Positions 33,556 through 41,911 of a stretch of 63,278 nucleotides of DNA are shown one piece after another. The DNA is taken from the NCBI GenBank assembly GCA_030625815.1, contig DAOUQF010000021.1:1-63278 (forward strand), given 5' to 3'. The notes below the pieces were generated by a model that was not told where the DNA came from, did no database searches, and worked only from the letters and a program-made list of their open reading frames with translations. A program made the translations under genes and the position numbers. Source of the DNA: Eubacteriales bacterium (GTDB lineage Bacteria > Bacillota > Clostridia > Tissierellales > GPF-1). The stretch's first letter is position 1, and every line of letters starts with the position of its first letter.

Positions 33556-34050
33556 TTAAGATAACTTCACAATTGCCTGTTGCAAGGCTTTTTCCTCTTC
33601 CGGTGTCAATCGCTCGATAGGCTTCCCCGCCTCAATCGGTTTCAAATACACCGACGAGCCTTCGGCGCCTGCATAGAGGCTAGACAACACCCAGCCATTT
33701 TGTTTCGCGTCCAATACCGCCAGGGAAAAGCTCAACTCCCGCCCCCCGACATCAAATGCACGATAGGTTACGATCCCGCGGTATTGAAATGCGCCATCCA
33801 CCAATTCCTGCAAGGCACGATCTTTTTTATGCAACTTGATAATTGACTGATTGGTTTCTTGGTTCCAGACTCGCTGTTGGTCAAGAATTTCGAGAAAACT
33901 CGCTTCCGACTCCGGCAAAATTTGCTGAATCATTCGTTGCGTTCGCCGCAACTTGATCCAAAGGAGTGAAACAACCATCATCAACCCAACTAAAACAGCG
34001 CCCGTTCCTATCATCCATAGATTTCCATACATTCGAAAAAAAGTTTCCAT
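33556..34050 (-). CDS. DUF4446 family membrane-anchored protein
   Basis: 164 residues. An N-terminal membrane span (~8-32, WMIGTGAVLVGLMMVVSLLWI) is followed by a coiled-coil-like stretch (~45-90) and a small beta domain containing VTYRAFDVGGRELSFSLAVLDAKQNGWVLSSL, the DUF4446 core. Function is unknown. Members are often found next to parA/parB in Clostridia, as here. TAGGAGTGTGT precedes the ATG at 34050, and the gap from the aminotransferase stop is 8 nt, so they form an operon. Confidence 0.85.
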   Translation of the reverse strand: METFFRMYGNLWMIGTGAVLVGLMMVVSLLWIKLRRTQRMIQQILPESEASFLEILDQQRVWNQETNQSIIKLHKKDRALQELVDGAFQYRGIVTYRAFDVGGRELSFSLAVLDAKQNGWVLSSLYAGAEGSSVYLKPIEAGKPIERLTPEEEKALQQAIVKLS

Positions 34051-34058
34051 ACACACTC

Positions 34059-35201
34059 CTACCTCATTTTTTGAATCGCTCGTATCGCTTCTAAAAAGCT
34101 TTCTATTTCTTGCATTGTGGAAAACGCACCCAAACTAACACGTACGGCGCCTTGTTCCATCGTACCCAATCGCCGGTGAATCAGCGGCGCGCAATGAAGC
34201 CCGCCCCGCGTGATGATATCAAACTGATCATCCAGCAAGAAGCTCATCTCCGCGGAATCCAAGTCCCCCAGATTAAAGGAAACAACCGGAACCCGAGGGT
34301 CTCCAATTGGCGGGCCATAAAGTTGTATCCCTGGAATTTTATTGAGTTCTTTCATCAGAACTTGCGTCAAGGCAAATTCTTGAGCAAACAATTTTTCCCT
34401 GCCCCGCGACCTGACAAAATCCAGCCCCATTTGCAGGCCTAGAATCCCCGGCGTATTCACTGTGCCTGATTCAAATCGATCGGGCATCGCATCCGGCTGC
34501 TTCAAATCGGATGACCGGCTTCCGGTCCCCCCCGTCTTAACTACAGGCAAACTCATCGGATCGCGAATGTATAAAGAACCAATCCCTTGAGGACCGTATA
34601 AACTTTTATGTCCGGTAATCGCTAAAAAATCAATTTTTGTTTTTGATAAATCGATGGGAAGAACACCGGCAGATTGTGCGGCATCCACCAAAAAATAGAC
34701 GCCCTTTTCTTTGGTGATCTCGGCAATTCTCTCAATCGGTTGAATGGCTCCCGTTACATTGGACGCATGGGTACAAACAACCAGCTTCGTGCGGGCGCAA
34801 ATTTCTTCTTCGATTTCTTTTGGGTTGACCCATCCATGATCATCCACCGTCACCAGTGAAACGGAAACCCCGCGGCTTTTTGCCAACTCAAGAGGCCGCA
34901 AAACGGAATTATGTTCGGTTTCGGTAGCAATTACATGGTCCCCCTTCTTCAGAAGTCCCAAGATCACAAGATTGATGCTATCCGTTGCGTTTGCCGTAAA
35001 GACAAAATGCAAGGGATTCTCCCCGTGAAAAATCTGATTCAACGCTTCTCTCGTTTCGTAGATGGCACGATTGGTTTCAAGTCCAAATTCATGCCCCGAA
35101 CGGCCAGGATTCGCACCATATGTTTTCATTCGATTTCCGATCTCCTGATACAAAGCCTCCGGTTTCGGATAGGACGTCGCTGCATTATCAAAATAAATCA
35201 T
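34059..35201 (-). CDS. Class-V aminotransferase, cysteine desulfurase-like
   Basis: A 380-residue PLP enzyme. It starts MIYFDNAATSYPKP, with the PLP lysine in AITGHKSLYGPQG and a cysteine in RGGLHCAPLIHRRLG at the SufS-like (group II) position with a short loop. Relatives are annotated as cysteine desulfurase family proteins. It may be a sulfur donor for thiolation or selenium metabolism rather than the main Fe-S desulfurase, which is IscS at 3032-4207. Its own promoter (extended -10 TGCTATAAT) lies at 35225. Confidence 0.88.
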   Translation of the reverse strand: MIYFDNAATSYPKPEALYQEIGNRMKTYGANPGRSGHEFGLETNRAIYETREALNQIFHGENPLHFVFTANATDSINLVILGLLKKGDHVIATETEHNSVLRPLELAKSRGVSVSLVTVDDHGWVNPKEIEEEICARTKLVVCTHASNVTGAIQPIERIAEITKEKGVYFLVDAAQSAGVLPIDLSKTKIDFLAITGHKSLYGPQGIGSLYIRDPMSLPVVKTGGTGSRSSDLKQPDAMPDRFESGTVNTPGILGLQMGLDFVRSRGREKLFAQEFALTQVLMKELNKIPGIQLYGPPIGDPRVPVVSFNLGDLDSAEMSFLLDDQFDIITRGGLHCAPLIHRRLGTMEQGAVRVSLGAFSTMQEIESFLEAIRAIQKMR

Positions 35202-35224
35202 TTTTTCACCCTCTCTACCGATTT

Positions 35225-35233
35225 ATTATAGCA
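35225..35233 (-). promoter_or_regulatory. Promoter of the class-V aminotransferase gene
   Basis: Minus strand TGCTATAAT is an extended -10 box with a perfect TATAAT (35225-35230). The -35 region is weak (TTTTGT). Confidence 0.5.
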
Positions 35234-35253
35234 TAATGACTTTCACACAAAAC

Positions 35254-35283
35254 AAAAAACCTAGGATTTCTCCTAGGTTTTTT
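35254..35283 (-). terminator. Terminator of the small-peptide transcript
   Basis: A 13-bp stem, AAAAAACCTAGGA / TCCTAGGTTTTTT, with a 4-nt loop, able to act in both directions. It closes the transcript that starts near 35523. Confidence 0.85.
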
Positions 35284-35349
35284 GCTGTTATTCAAGGATC
35301 TACTCACGTAGGACTTAAACAACATCAATGCATGTTTATATTAAGGGAT

Positions 35350-35363
35350 TGTAAACGTTTTTA
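35350..35363. promoter_or_regulatory. Second cre-like box downstream of the small peptide gene
   Basis: TGTAAACGTTTTTA matches the cre consensus with one mismatch (next-to-last base) and repeats the core found at 35553-35566. Its purpose, inside the transcribed 3-prime region, is unclear. Confidence 0.4.
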
Positions 35364-35395
35364 ATGGGGAAACAAATTCCCCTCCAGTATATATA

Positions 35396-35470
35396 CTACA
35401 TCATTAAGAGCAATCCTGCAACAGCAAAAATGCCGAAAATCATGCCCCAAACCTTTTTATCCATGACCAT
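35396..35470 (-). CDS. 24-residue hydrophobic peptide
   Basis: This gene is too short for normal ORF lists. The minus strand encodes MVMDKKVWGMIFGIFAVAGL plus LLMM: a basic N-terminus (DKK) then one ~17-residue hydrophobic segment, so probably a single-span membrane peptide. AAAAGGAGGGATC lies just before the ATG, one of the strongest ribosome-binding sites in the region. A second Met, two codons in, could also start. It has its own promoter and cre-like box (35530-35566) and terminator (35254-35283). No family is recognised. The ~270-nt transcript could also act as a regulatory RNA. Confidence 0.7.
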   Translation of the reverse strand: MVMDKKVWGMIFGIFAVAGLLLMM

Positions 35471-35529
35471 GATCCCTCCTTTTAATCAAAATACTGGTCC
35501 TTTTCCATCAAAATCCGAAATTTGATCTA

Positions 35530-35566
35530 ATCATATCACATCATATTTCCTTTGTAAACGTTTTCT
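35530..35566 (-). promoter_or_regulatory. Promoter of the small peptide gene overlapped by a cre box
   Basis: Minus strand TTTACA (35553-35558) and TATGAT (35530-35535) are 17 bp apart. AGAAAACGTTTACA (35553-35566) matches the cre consensus except at its first base and covers the -35 box, so CcpA would block polymerase. Confidence 0.65.
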
Positions 35567-35638
35567 CGCGCCTTTTCCCATGTTTATTGTTAAGTCTTCG
35601 CAACATTTATCATTTTGCCTTTTTCCCCGATTTTCGCC

Positions 35639-35664
35639 AAAAAAAAGAGTTGGTTTCCCAACTC
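35639..35664 (-). terminator. parAB terminator
   Basis: Stem GAGTTGG/CCAACTC with a 4-nt loop and eight Us on the minus strand, 10 bp after parB. Confidence 0.85.
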
Positions 35665-35673
35665 GATTTTTCT

Positions 35674-36534
35674 CTATTTCTCGTTTTTTTCCATCCATTC
35701 AATCAAATGTTGAAGATCTTCTCCATTGTAAAATTCCAAACTGATCGTTCCCTTCCCCGAAGAGGCTGCTTGAATTCGAACCTTGCGGCCAAGAGCGTTT
35801 TCCAAATTCTCTTCCACTGCTCGTATATGAATGTCTTTTTCCTTTATTTTCCTTTTTTTAGGCTCTGTTTGTGCACTTCGCACCCATTTTTCTATTTGTC
35901 GAACGGAAAACCCTTTGGCAATGGATAATTTTGCGCCCAGAATCTGCTCATCTTCCGTTTCCAAGCCCAATAAGGCGCGTCCGTGTCCGGCACTCAAGTC
36001 CCCGGCACTCACCCAATCCAATACTGGTTTCGGCAATTGCAGCAAACGCAAGGTATTGGTTACGTGCACTCGACTTTTTGTTATCTGAGAGGCAATGGTT
36101 TTTTGCGTAAATCCGAATCGATCGATCAGCTCCCGATAGGCTCGAGCCTCTTCGATTTGATTCAAATCTTCTCTCTGCAAGTTTTCGATCAAGGCGATCG
36201 CAGCGGAATCTTCATCTGAAAAAACGCGTACAATGGCTGGAATCACCTCGATTCCCGCCATCATGCATGCGCGCCAACGCCGTTCCCCGGCAATCAATTC
36301 GTAGCCATTAGGCCGCTCTCGAACCAATATCGGCTGCAAAACGCCGTGAACTAAAATTGATTCCTTTAATTCCGACAAGGCTTCTTCTGCAAAAATACGT
36401 CGAGGTTGAGATTGATTGGGTTCAATAGACGAACAGGAAATCTCTACAATTCGCTGTTCCTTTTTTTCATCAAGTTGAAAATCATCTGCAATCAATGCAG
36501 ACAGTCCTCTTCCTAATCCCCGTTCTTTTTTCAT
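35674..36534 (-). CDS. parB: Chromosome partitioning protein ParB (Spo0J)
   Basis: A 286-residue parS-binding CTPase clamp. The N-terminus KKERGLGRGLSALIADDF is the ParA-stimulating region. The C-motif GERRWRACMMAG (CTP binding) and LIENLQREDLNQIEEARAY follow. The HTH (FTQKTIASQITKSRVHVTNTLRLLQLP) reads parS. A C-terminal dimer domain follows a basic linker. It overlaps parA by 4 nt. Two parS sites are 1.4-1.9 kb upstream. It differs from the Noc-like protein at 38490 in having the full N-terminus. Confidence 0.95.
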   Translation of the reverse strand: MKKERGLGRGLSALIADDFQLDEKKEQRIVEISCSSIEPNQSQPRRIFAEEALSELKESILVHGVLQPILVRERPNGYELIAGERRWRACMMAGIEVIPAIVRVFSDEDSAAIALIENLQREDLNQIEEARAYRELIDRFGFTQKTIASQITKSRVHVTNTLRLLQLPKPVLDWVSAGDLSAGHGRALLGLETEDEQILGAKLSIAKGFSVRQIEKWVRSAQTEPKKRKIKEKDIHIRAVEENLENALGRKVRIQAASSGKGTISLEFYNGEDLQHLIEWMEKNEK

Positions 36535-37304
36535 ATCTTCCTCCTTTCCCGACGCAAAAATTCTTTGCCAAGGTTGCGATACGCGCGAGCTCCCTTTGAG
36601 CTTGGATCATACGCAATCACCGATTTCCCGAAGCTTGGTGCTTCAGCCAAACGAATATTTCTTGGCACCACCACTTGAAATACCCGATCCTTAAAGTAGC
36701 GAACCACTTCATCCTTCACCTGAATGGATAAATTGTTCCTTCGATCGTACATATTGAGAATAACGCCCTCAATCTCCAAATTTGGATTCATGGATTTCTT
36801 GATTAATTTATAGGTTTTCATTAAATGTCCCACACCCTCCAGGGCGTAATACTCGCACTGGATCGGAATGATAAAGCTCTCGACTGCCACCAATGCATTG
36901 ATGGTCAGCACCCCAAGAGATGGGGGACAATCGATAAAGATATAATCATACTCTTCCTTTAATGGTTCAATTGCCTTCTTGAGCCGATGCTCCCACTGTT
37001 CTTGAAAAACCAGCTCGATCTCAGCACCCGCCAAATCCATGCTGGACGGCAGCAAATCCAAGTTTTTTGTCTCTGTATGAAGTATTGCGTCTCTTGCCAA
37101 CGCTTCATGAATTAACACATCATAGATCGAATCTGCCACTATGTTCTGATCGATCCCCAAACCACTCGTCGAATTCGCCTGTGGATCCATGTCGATGATC
37201 AAGACTTTCTTTTTCGCCTCTGCCAACGCGGCTGTAAGATTAATTATCGTCGTTGTTTTGCCAACGCCACCTTTTTGATTAAAGATCGCTATCGCTCTTC
37301 CCAT
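36531..37304 (-). CDS. parA: Chromosome partitioning ATPase ParA (Soj)
   Basis: A 257-residue deviant Walker-type ATPase. The P-loop is KGGVGKTTTIINL, Walker A-prime is DMDPQANSTSGLG and Walker B is YIFIDCPPSLGVLT. It binds DNA nonspecifically as an ATP dimer and controls origin segregation and DnaA together with ParB. GGAGGGCAAAAA precedes the ATG. A TATAAT box (minus strand, near 37335) probably drives parAB. It is full length. Confidence 0.95.
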   Translation of the reverse strand: MGRAIAIFNQKGGVGKTTTIINLTAALAEAKKKVLIIDMDPQANSTSGLGIDQNIVADSIYDVLIHEALARDAILHTETKNLDLLPSSMDLAGAEIELVFQEQWEHRLKKAIEPLKEEYDYIFIDCPPSLGVLTINALVAVESFIIPIQCEYYALEGVGHLMKTYKLIKKSMNPNLEIEGVILNMYDRRNNLSIQVKDEVVRYFKDRVFQVVVPRNIRLAEAPSFGKSVIAYDPSSKGARAYRNLGKEFLRRERRKI

Positions 37305-37378
37305 TTTTTGCCCTCCAATTGATCATTCTTCTTTATTATACTTGATTCCTCCTTCGATAAACAGAAAAAATCCCGGTT

Positions 37379-37392
37379 ATTTCCCGGGAAAT
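37379..37392. other. Noc-binding site (NBS), exact consensus
   Basis: ATTTCCCGGGAAAT, a perfect palindrome identical to the Bacillus subtilis Noc-binding consensus as recalled. It lies between the divergent parA and tandem GNAT genes, close to both promoters. Confidence 0.75.
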
Positions 37393-37442
37393 ATTTTCAA
37401 ATTCATCAAAATCAGGTACACTATTTATAAAAGGAGGCTCCT

Positions 37443-38462
37443 ATGAAAATTATTCACGCATCCGTACCGCCGCCTGATCTTAGAAACGTCTTTCAAACCC
37501 CTGGGAACTCATCATCAATTATGATTTCCGGAGAATCCGTTGATTTGATGGCAGCGCCCATTCTAATCGCCCTTGATCCCGAGCTCATTGGATGGCTCAG
37601 TTATCGCATCCATTCACAATACATCGAAATTCTTTCCATGGTTTCCTACCAGCCAGGCCCGGACATTGACGCGTGCCTACTCCAAGAACTGGAAGACTTA
37701 GGGAAATCAAAGAAATTGACCGAAGTTCGGGTTACAACAACCAATGCCAATCTGGCAGCGCTTCAATTTTACCAGCGCCATGGATACTCCATGATTCAGT
37801 TGCATCCTCACTCCATCTCGATGTCTCGCAATAAAAATAGAGAATTTCCGCAAAGCATTGATGGAATCAAGGTTCAAGACGAGATCGTTCTAAAAAAAAA
37901 TCTCACTGAAGCAATGGATCAGCTATTCCTGCATGAAGTGTTTCACGTGAAACATCAATTGGCCCTGAAACCCTTGGCTGCATTTGATCCCAAAGAACTG
38001 ATCCCACTTTTTTCTGATCCAAAGGTTCTACGATATCAAGCTATGAAGCCCCTTGAAACCATCGAAGAAATCAGAGCCTATTACTATCGTCTGCTTTGCC
38101 AATCTGCGCAGCACAAACGACTGGTACGCGGGATCTTTGTTAATGATCAATTTGCCGGTATTATTTCTCTCCATCATATCCATCATGACCATTGCGCTCT
38201 GGGTTATTCGCTGATCCCGAGCTATTGGAAACAAGGGATCGCAACAGAAGCCGCTGAAATGATGATTCACATCGCCTTTCATGTCCTGAAACTGCGAAGA
38301 ATTCAAGCGATTACCCATCCAGACAATATTGCCTCCATACGGGTGCTGGAACGTCTTCGATTTCATCCGGAAGGAACCTTGATTGAATATCTTCAAAATC
38401 CAAGCACCGGCTGCTATGAAAATCGAGAGTCCCATGCCTTGTTACGTAAAAATCATCAGTAA
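37443..38462 (+). CDS. Tandem GNAT acetyltransferase with parS in the linker
   Basis: 339 residues. The N-terminal GNAT-like half (~20-130) keeps the TTNANLAALQFYQRHGY motif but its acetyl-CoA loop region reads PGPDIDACLL without Q-x-x-G-x-G, so it may be inactive. The C-terminal half (~175-335) is a RimJ/RimL-type GNAT with LGYSLIPSYWKQGIATEA and HPDNIASIRVLERLRF. The linker residues 166-171 (VFHVKH) are encoded by an exact parS. AAAGGAGGCTCCT precedes the ATG. It is the only plus-strand gene between parA and oriC. The substrate is unknown. Confidence 0.85.
   Translation: MKIIHASVPPPDLRNVFQTPGNSSSIMISGESVDLMAAPILIALDPELIGWLSYRIHSQYIEILSMVSYQPGPDIDACLLQELEDLGKSKKLTEVRVTTTNANLAALQFYQRHGYSMIQLHPHSISMSRNKNREFPQSIDGIKVQDEIVLKKNLTEAMDQLFLHEVFHVKHQLALKPLAAFDPKELIPLFSDPKVLRYQAMKPLETIEEIRAYYYRLLCQSAQHKRLVRGIFVNDQFAGIISLHHIHHDHCALGYSLIPSYWKQGIATEAAEMMIHIAFHVLKLRRIQAITHPDNIASIRVLERLRFHPEGTLIEYLQNPSTGCYENRESHALLRKNHQ
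37939..37954. other. parS site 1 (inside the tandem GNAT gene)
   Basis: TGTTTCACGTGAAACA, the exact 16-bp parS consensus bound by ParB. It lies inside a reading frame, at codons 166-171. Confidence 0.93.
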
Positions 38463-38463
38463 A

Positions 38464-38491
38464 AAAGCATGTTTCACGTGAAACATGCTTT
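38464..38491. other. parS site 2 within a 28-bp palindrome / terminator
   Basis: The core TGTTTCACGTGAAACA at 38470-38485 is flanked by AAAGCA and TGCTTT, making a perfect 28-bp palindrome between the stop codons of the convergent GNAT and noc genes. A/T-rich tails on both sides (six As, then TACTTTTT) let the RNA form a terminator-like hairpin for both. Confidence 0.92.
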
Positions 38492-39272
38492 ACTTTTTAA
38501 TTCGAATCACGACTTCTACATACTCTTCATGATCGATTTCTTTATATTCAGTTGCCACACCCGTGTCTTCAATCGCTTTCCACGCATTTTTCAAGGTATT
38601 TAAGTAGATTTTCGGATTAATTCTCATTTTTATTTTTTGATTCTTCGTTTGCTTTTCCAATTTCTCATTCAAGCGAATCCGCTCAACTAAATTCTCCGTC
38701 GCTTTTACCGTAAGCTGTCTTTTATAAACCAGCTCGATCACTTGCAACTGCAAAGCCTTCTTTGGCAACATCAATAACGCTCTGGCATGTCTTTCCGTCA
38801 GCCCTTTTCCCTTAACTTCCGCAAGCACCTCATCCGAAAGTTTTAAAAGTCTGCATTTGTTGGCAACCGCCGACTGGCTTTTGCCCATCATTTGCGCCAC
38901 TTGGGTTTGTGTCGCACCATATTTTTTAATCAATGCTTGATATCCCAAGGCTTCTTCTAAAAAATTCAACTCTTGACGCTGTAAGTTTTCAATCATCGCC
39001 AGGGCAGCCGATGTTTGATCCGCTACATCCACAATAATCGCTGGAATTTGCGTTTTCCCAGCAAGTTTGGAGGCTCTCAATCGCCTTTCTCCTGCGATCA
39101 GAACAAATTGATCCCCTTGACGTCGCACATGCACAGGTTGAAAAACTCCATGGTTTTGAATTGAATTTGCCAGTTCTTTCAATTGAGAAGTATCAAAATG
39201 CACCCGCGGTTGATCAGGATTCGGTGAAATTTGGCTAATTGGCAACAGATGAATCATCAATTGTTCCTTCAT
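38490..39272 (-). CDS. noc: Noc-like nucleoid occlusion protein (ParB paralogue)
   Basis: 260 residues. The ParB/Noc CTPase core has SPNPDQPRVHFD, GERRLRASKLAG and MIENLQRQELNFLEEALGY. The HTH reads ATQTQVAQMMGKSQSAVANKCRLLKL, and a basic linker and C-terminal dimer domain follow. Noc rather than ParB is supported by the rsmG neighbour, the separate parB, and two exact NBS palindromes nearby. The membrane-binding amphipathic N-terminal helix known from B. subtilis Noc is missing: the core starts at about residue 12. CTAAGGAGGTCAGAGAC fixes the start. Confidence 0.85.
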   Translation of the reverse strand: MKEQLMIHLLPISQISPNPDQPRVHFDTSQLKELANSIQNHGVFQPVHVRRQGDQFVLIAGERRLRASKLAGKTQIPAIIVDVADQTSAALAMIENLQRQELNFLEEALGYQALIKKYGATQTQVAQMMGKSQSAVANKCRLLKLSDEVLAEVKGKGLTERHARALLMLPKKALQLQVIELVYKRQLTVKATENLVERIRLNEKLEKQTKNQKIKMRINPKIYLNTLKNAWKAIEDTGVATEYKEIDHEEYVEVVIRIKK

Positions 39273-39285
39273 GTCTCTGACCTCC

Positions 39286-40005
39286 TTAGATGATGGGTTC
39301 TTTTCTTGGTTTTCCCGCCTGTCTTGGATAAATCTTGGGTGTGGACTTGATTTTCTTGATCACAAGGATTCTATGGGAAAAATCCGTATAAGGAATTTCC
39401 ACCTCAACCATTTTCTCAATCCGTCCGCCCAAGACCGTTAATGCGCGTTTCGCTTCATCGATTTCCTCATCCAGCATCGGTCCTTTCATTGCCAAAAAAA
39501 CGCCGCCTATCTTTACATAGGGGAGACAATACTCCAGAAGAATCGCAAGTCGTGCCACGGCACGGGATACTACCAGATCATATTGCTCGCGATACTGCCG
39601 ATTTTGAGCAAAATCCTCCGCTCGACCATGCAGGGTTTGAATCCCTGTCCACTGATTTTCCTCAATCACTTCATCCAAAAAGGTCAATCGCTTCTTCAAG
39701 CTGTCCAGCAAATCGATTCTCAAGCTCGGATCCGCAATCTTCATGGGAATTCCTGGAAATCCTCCGCCAGTTCCAACGTCAAGCACTCGCGCCTTCGGTT
39801 TAACCATACCGGTCGCAAAAACACATAAACTGTCTAAAAAGTGCTTGGTAATCACTTCTTCCGGCTCTCGAATCGCCGTTAAATTCACTGCCTTGTTCCG
39901 TTCCAGCAATTGATCCCGAAAATTCATGAAAAGTTCCACCTGTATCGGCGACAACTCCACATTCATCGTCTTCGCTCCTGCAAGTAAGCGCTCTCGATCC
40001 ATCAT
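39286..40005 (-). CDS. rsmG: 16S rRNA (guanine527-N7)-methyltransferase
   Basis: A 239-residue SAM-dependent enzyme. The SAM motif is [17 protein letters not shown], and [20 protein letters not shown] and [20 protein letters not shown] are family blocks. It methylates N7 of G527 in the ribosome decoding region. It overlaps mnmG by 4 nt (ATGATG start; either Met can serve). Position between mnmG and noc is the standard origin arrangement. Confidence 0.95.
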   Translation of the reverse strand: MMDRERLLAGAKTMNVELSPIQVELFMNFRDQLLERNKAVNLTAIREPEEVITKHFLDSLCVFATGMVKPKARVLDVGTGGGFPGIPMKIADPSLRIDLLDSLKKRLTFLDEVIEENQWTGIQTLHGRAEDFAQNRQYREQYDLVVSRAVARLAILLEYCLPYVKIGGVFLAMKGPMLDEEIDEAKRALTVLGGRIEKMVEVEIPYTDFSHRILVIKKIKSTPKIYPRQAGKPRKEPII

Positions 40006-41900
40006 GCTTGTCCCTTCTTTCTTCTCTCTTGCTCAAGATAGACCAATAAGACATTAATATCCGCCGGAGAAACTCCCGAAATTCTGGAGGCTTGTCCAAC
40101 CGATCTTGGTTTCATTGCCGCAAGCTTTTGTTGCGCTTCGATTCGCAATCCCTGAATCTCTTGATAGGGAATGCTTTCTGAAAGAAATTTTCTTTCCAAT
40201 CGCTTAAATTGCTCAATCTGCCGCTGCTGTTTTTGAATATAACCCTCGTATTTCACCTGAATCTCTACCTGCTCGGTAATATCCGCAGATAATTCCGGTC
40301 TCTCCGGATCAAACACCTGTAAGCTGCTATAGTTGCATTCCGGTCGTTTCAAGACTTGAGAGAGGGACAGCCCAGTTTTTAATGCAGAACTTCCAATTTC
40401 TACCATTTTTATATTGTTGTCTTCCGTCGGAGTGACCATAATAGTCTGCAGCCGATCCAACTCGCGCTCAATCGCTTCTTCTTTCCGCGCAAATCGTTCG
40501 AACCGCATAGCGGAAACAGAACCGATGTCATATCCCTTTCGGGTGAGACGCAAATCGGCATTATCCTGGCGCAATGTCAAACGATACTCACATCGAGATG
40601 TCATCATTCGATAGGGCTCATTGGTTCCCTTGGTCACCAAATCATCAATCAATACCCCAATATACGCCTCCGACCGATCCAGCACAAAGGCCTCTTTGTT
40701 TTGAATCTGCAGTACCGAATTAATTCCGGCAATCAAACCCTGCGCAGCTGCCTCTTCGTATCCGGAGGATCCATTGACCTGACCGGCAAAATACAATCCA
40801 GAGACATCCTTGCGTTCCAAACTCGGTTTCAAATCCGTGGGATCGATACAGTCGTATTCAATCGCATACGCCTCCCGCATCACCTCAGCCTTTTCCATCC
40901 CCGGTATGGATCGCAAAAACTGCATATACACTTCCGAAGGCATGGAAGAACTCAATCCCTGAACGTACATCTCTTTGGTTTCAAGACTTTCAGGCTCAAT
41001 AAAAATCTGATGCCGATCCTTGTCAGCAAATCGAACCACCTTGTCTTCAATGGAAGGACAGTAACGCGGCCCCGTACTTTGAATCGCACCCGTGTAAAGG
41101 GGAGAGCGTTCAATATTCTCCTTGATAATTCCATGAGTCTCTAAGTTGGTATATGCCAAATAGCAAGGAATCTGATCCCGCTCGATCGATTCCGTTAAAA
41201 ACGAGAAGGGAATGATCGGTACATCGCCATCCTGAATTTCCATTTTCGAATAATCGATGGTATCACTATGAACCCGAGCCGGTGTCCCTGTCTTAAAGCG
41301 TCGAAATTGAATCCCGTTCGCTTCCAAGCGTTCCGTCAAATACATCGCTGCACGCATTTCATTGGGGCCGCCATCATAATGCATATCGCCAATAAAAATC
41401 TTGCCGCCCAGATAGGTGCCCGTTGCCATAATCACTGTCTCGGCATGATAATAAGCCCCCGTTTTGCATAAAACGCCTTGCGCAACTCCCTTATCAATCT
41501 CTATATGGATCGCTTCATTTTGCTTTAAGTCTAAATTCTTCTGCGCCTCGATCACCTGTTTCATACGGATTTGATACTTCTGCTTGTCTGCTTGCGCCCG
41601 AAGGGAAAAAACCGCCGGTCCCTTCGAGGTGTTCAACATACGGCTTTGTATCAGGGTTTCATCTGTGTTGATTCCCATTTCTCCACCCAAAGCATCGATT
41701 TCTCGTACCAAATGACCCTTGCCTGTCCCGCCAATTGACGGATTGCAAGGCATAAAGGCCACTGAATCCAAGCTGATTGTCAATAGTAGGGTTTTCATCC
41801 CCATTCTCGCTCCAATCAATGCAGCCTCACAACCCGCGTGGCCCGCACCGATTACAACGATATCATATTTTCCTGCATCATATTGTTTCCCAAATTGCAT
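40002..41900 (-). CDS. mnmG: tRNA modification enzyme MnmG (GidA)
   Basis: A 632-residue FAD enzyme that with MnmE adds the carboxymethylaminomethyl group to wobble uridine 34 of certain tRNAs. The FAD motif is [20 protein letters not shown], with [26 protein letters not shown], two further conserved cysteines ([10 protein letters not shown] and TSRCEYRL regions) and the C-terminal helical MnmE-binding domain. The start at 41900 follows AGAGGAGGTTTCT; nine upstream codons in the frame were dropped. Confidence 0.95.
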   Translation of the reverse strand: MQFGKQYDAGKYDIVVIGAGHAGCEAALIGARMGMKTLLLTISLDSVAFMPCNPSIGGTGKGHLVREIDALGGEMGINTDETLIQSRMLNTSKGPAVFSLRAQADKQKYQIRMKQVIEAQKNLDLKQNEAIHIEIDKGVAQGVLCKTGAYYHAETVIMATGTYLGGKIFIGDMHYDGGPNEMRAAMYLTERLEANGIQFRRFKTGTPARVHSDTIDYSKMEIQDGDVPIIPFSFLTESIERDQIPCYLAYTNLETHGIIKENIERSPLYTGAIQSTGPRYCPSIEDKVVRFADKDRHQIFIEPESLETKEMYVQGLSSSMPSEVYMQFLRSIPGMEKAEVMREAYAIEYDCIDPTDLKPSLERKDVSGLYFAGQVNGSSGYEEAAAQGLIAGINSVLQIQNKEAFVLDRSEAYIGVLIDDLVTKGTNEPYRMMTSRCEYRLTLRQDNADLRLTRKGYDIGSVSAMRFERFARKEEAIERELDRLQTIMVTPTEDNNIKMVEIGSSALKTGLSLSQVLKRPECNYSSLQVFDPERPELSADITEQVEIQVKYEGYIQKQQRQIEQFKRLERKFLSESIPYQEIQGLRIEAQQKLAAMKPRSVGQASRISGVSPADINVLLVYLEQERRKKGQA

Positions 41901-41911
41901 AGAAACCTCCT

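Noticed and set aside
35366-35382. GGGGAA/TTCCCC hairpin after the small peptide gene as its terminator
   Set aside because: It is followed on the minus strand by ATTAAAAAC rather than a U-run. The stronger hairpin at 35254-35283 is the better terminator.
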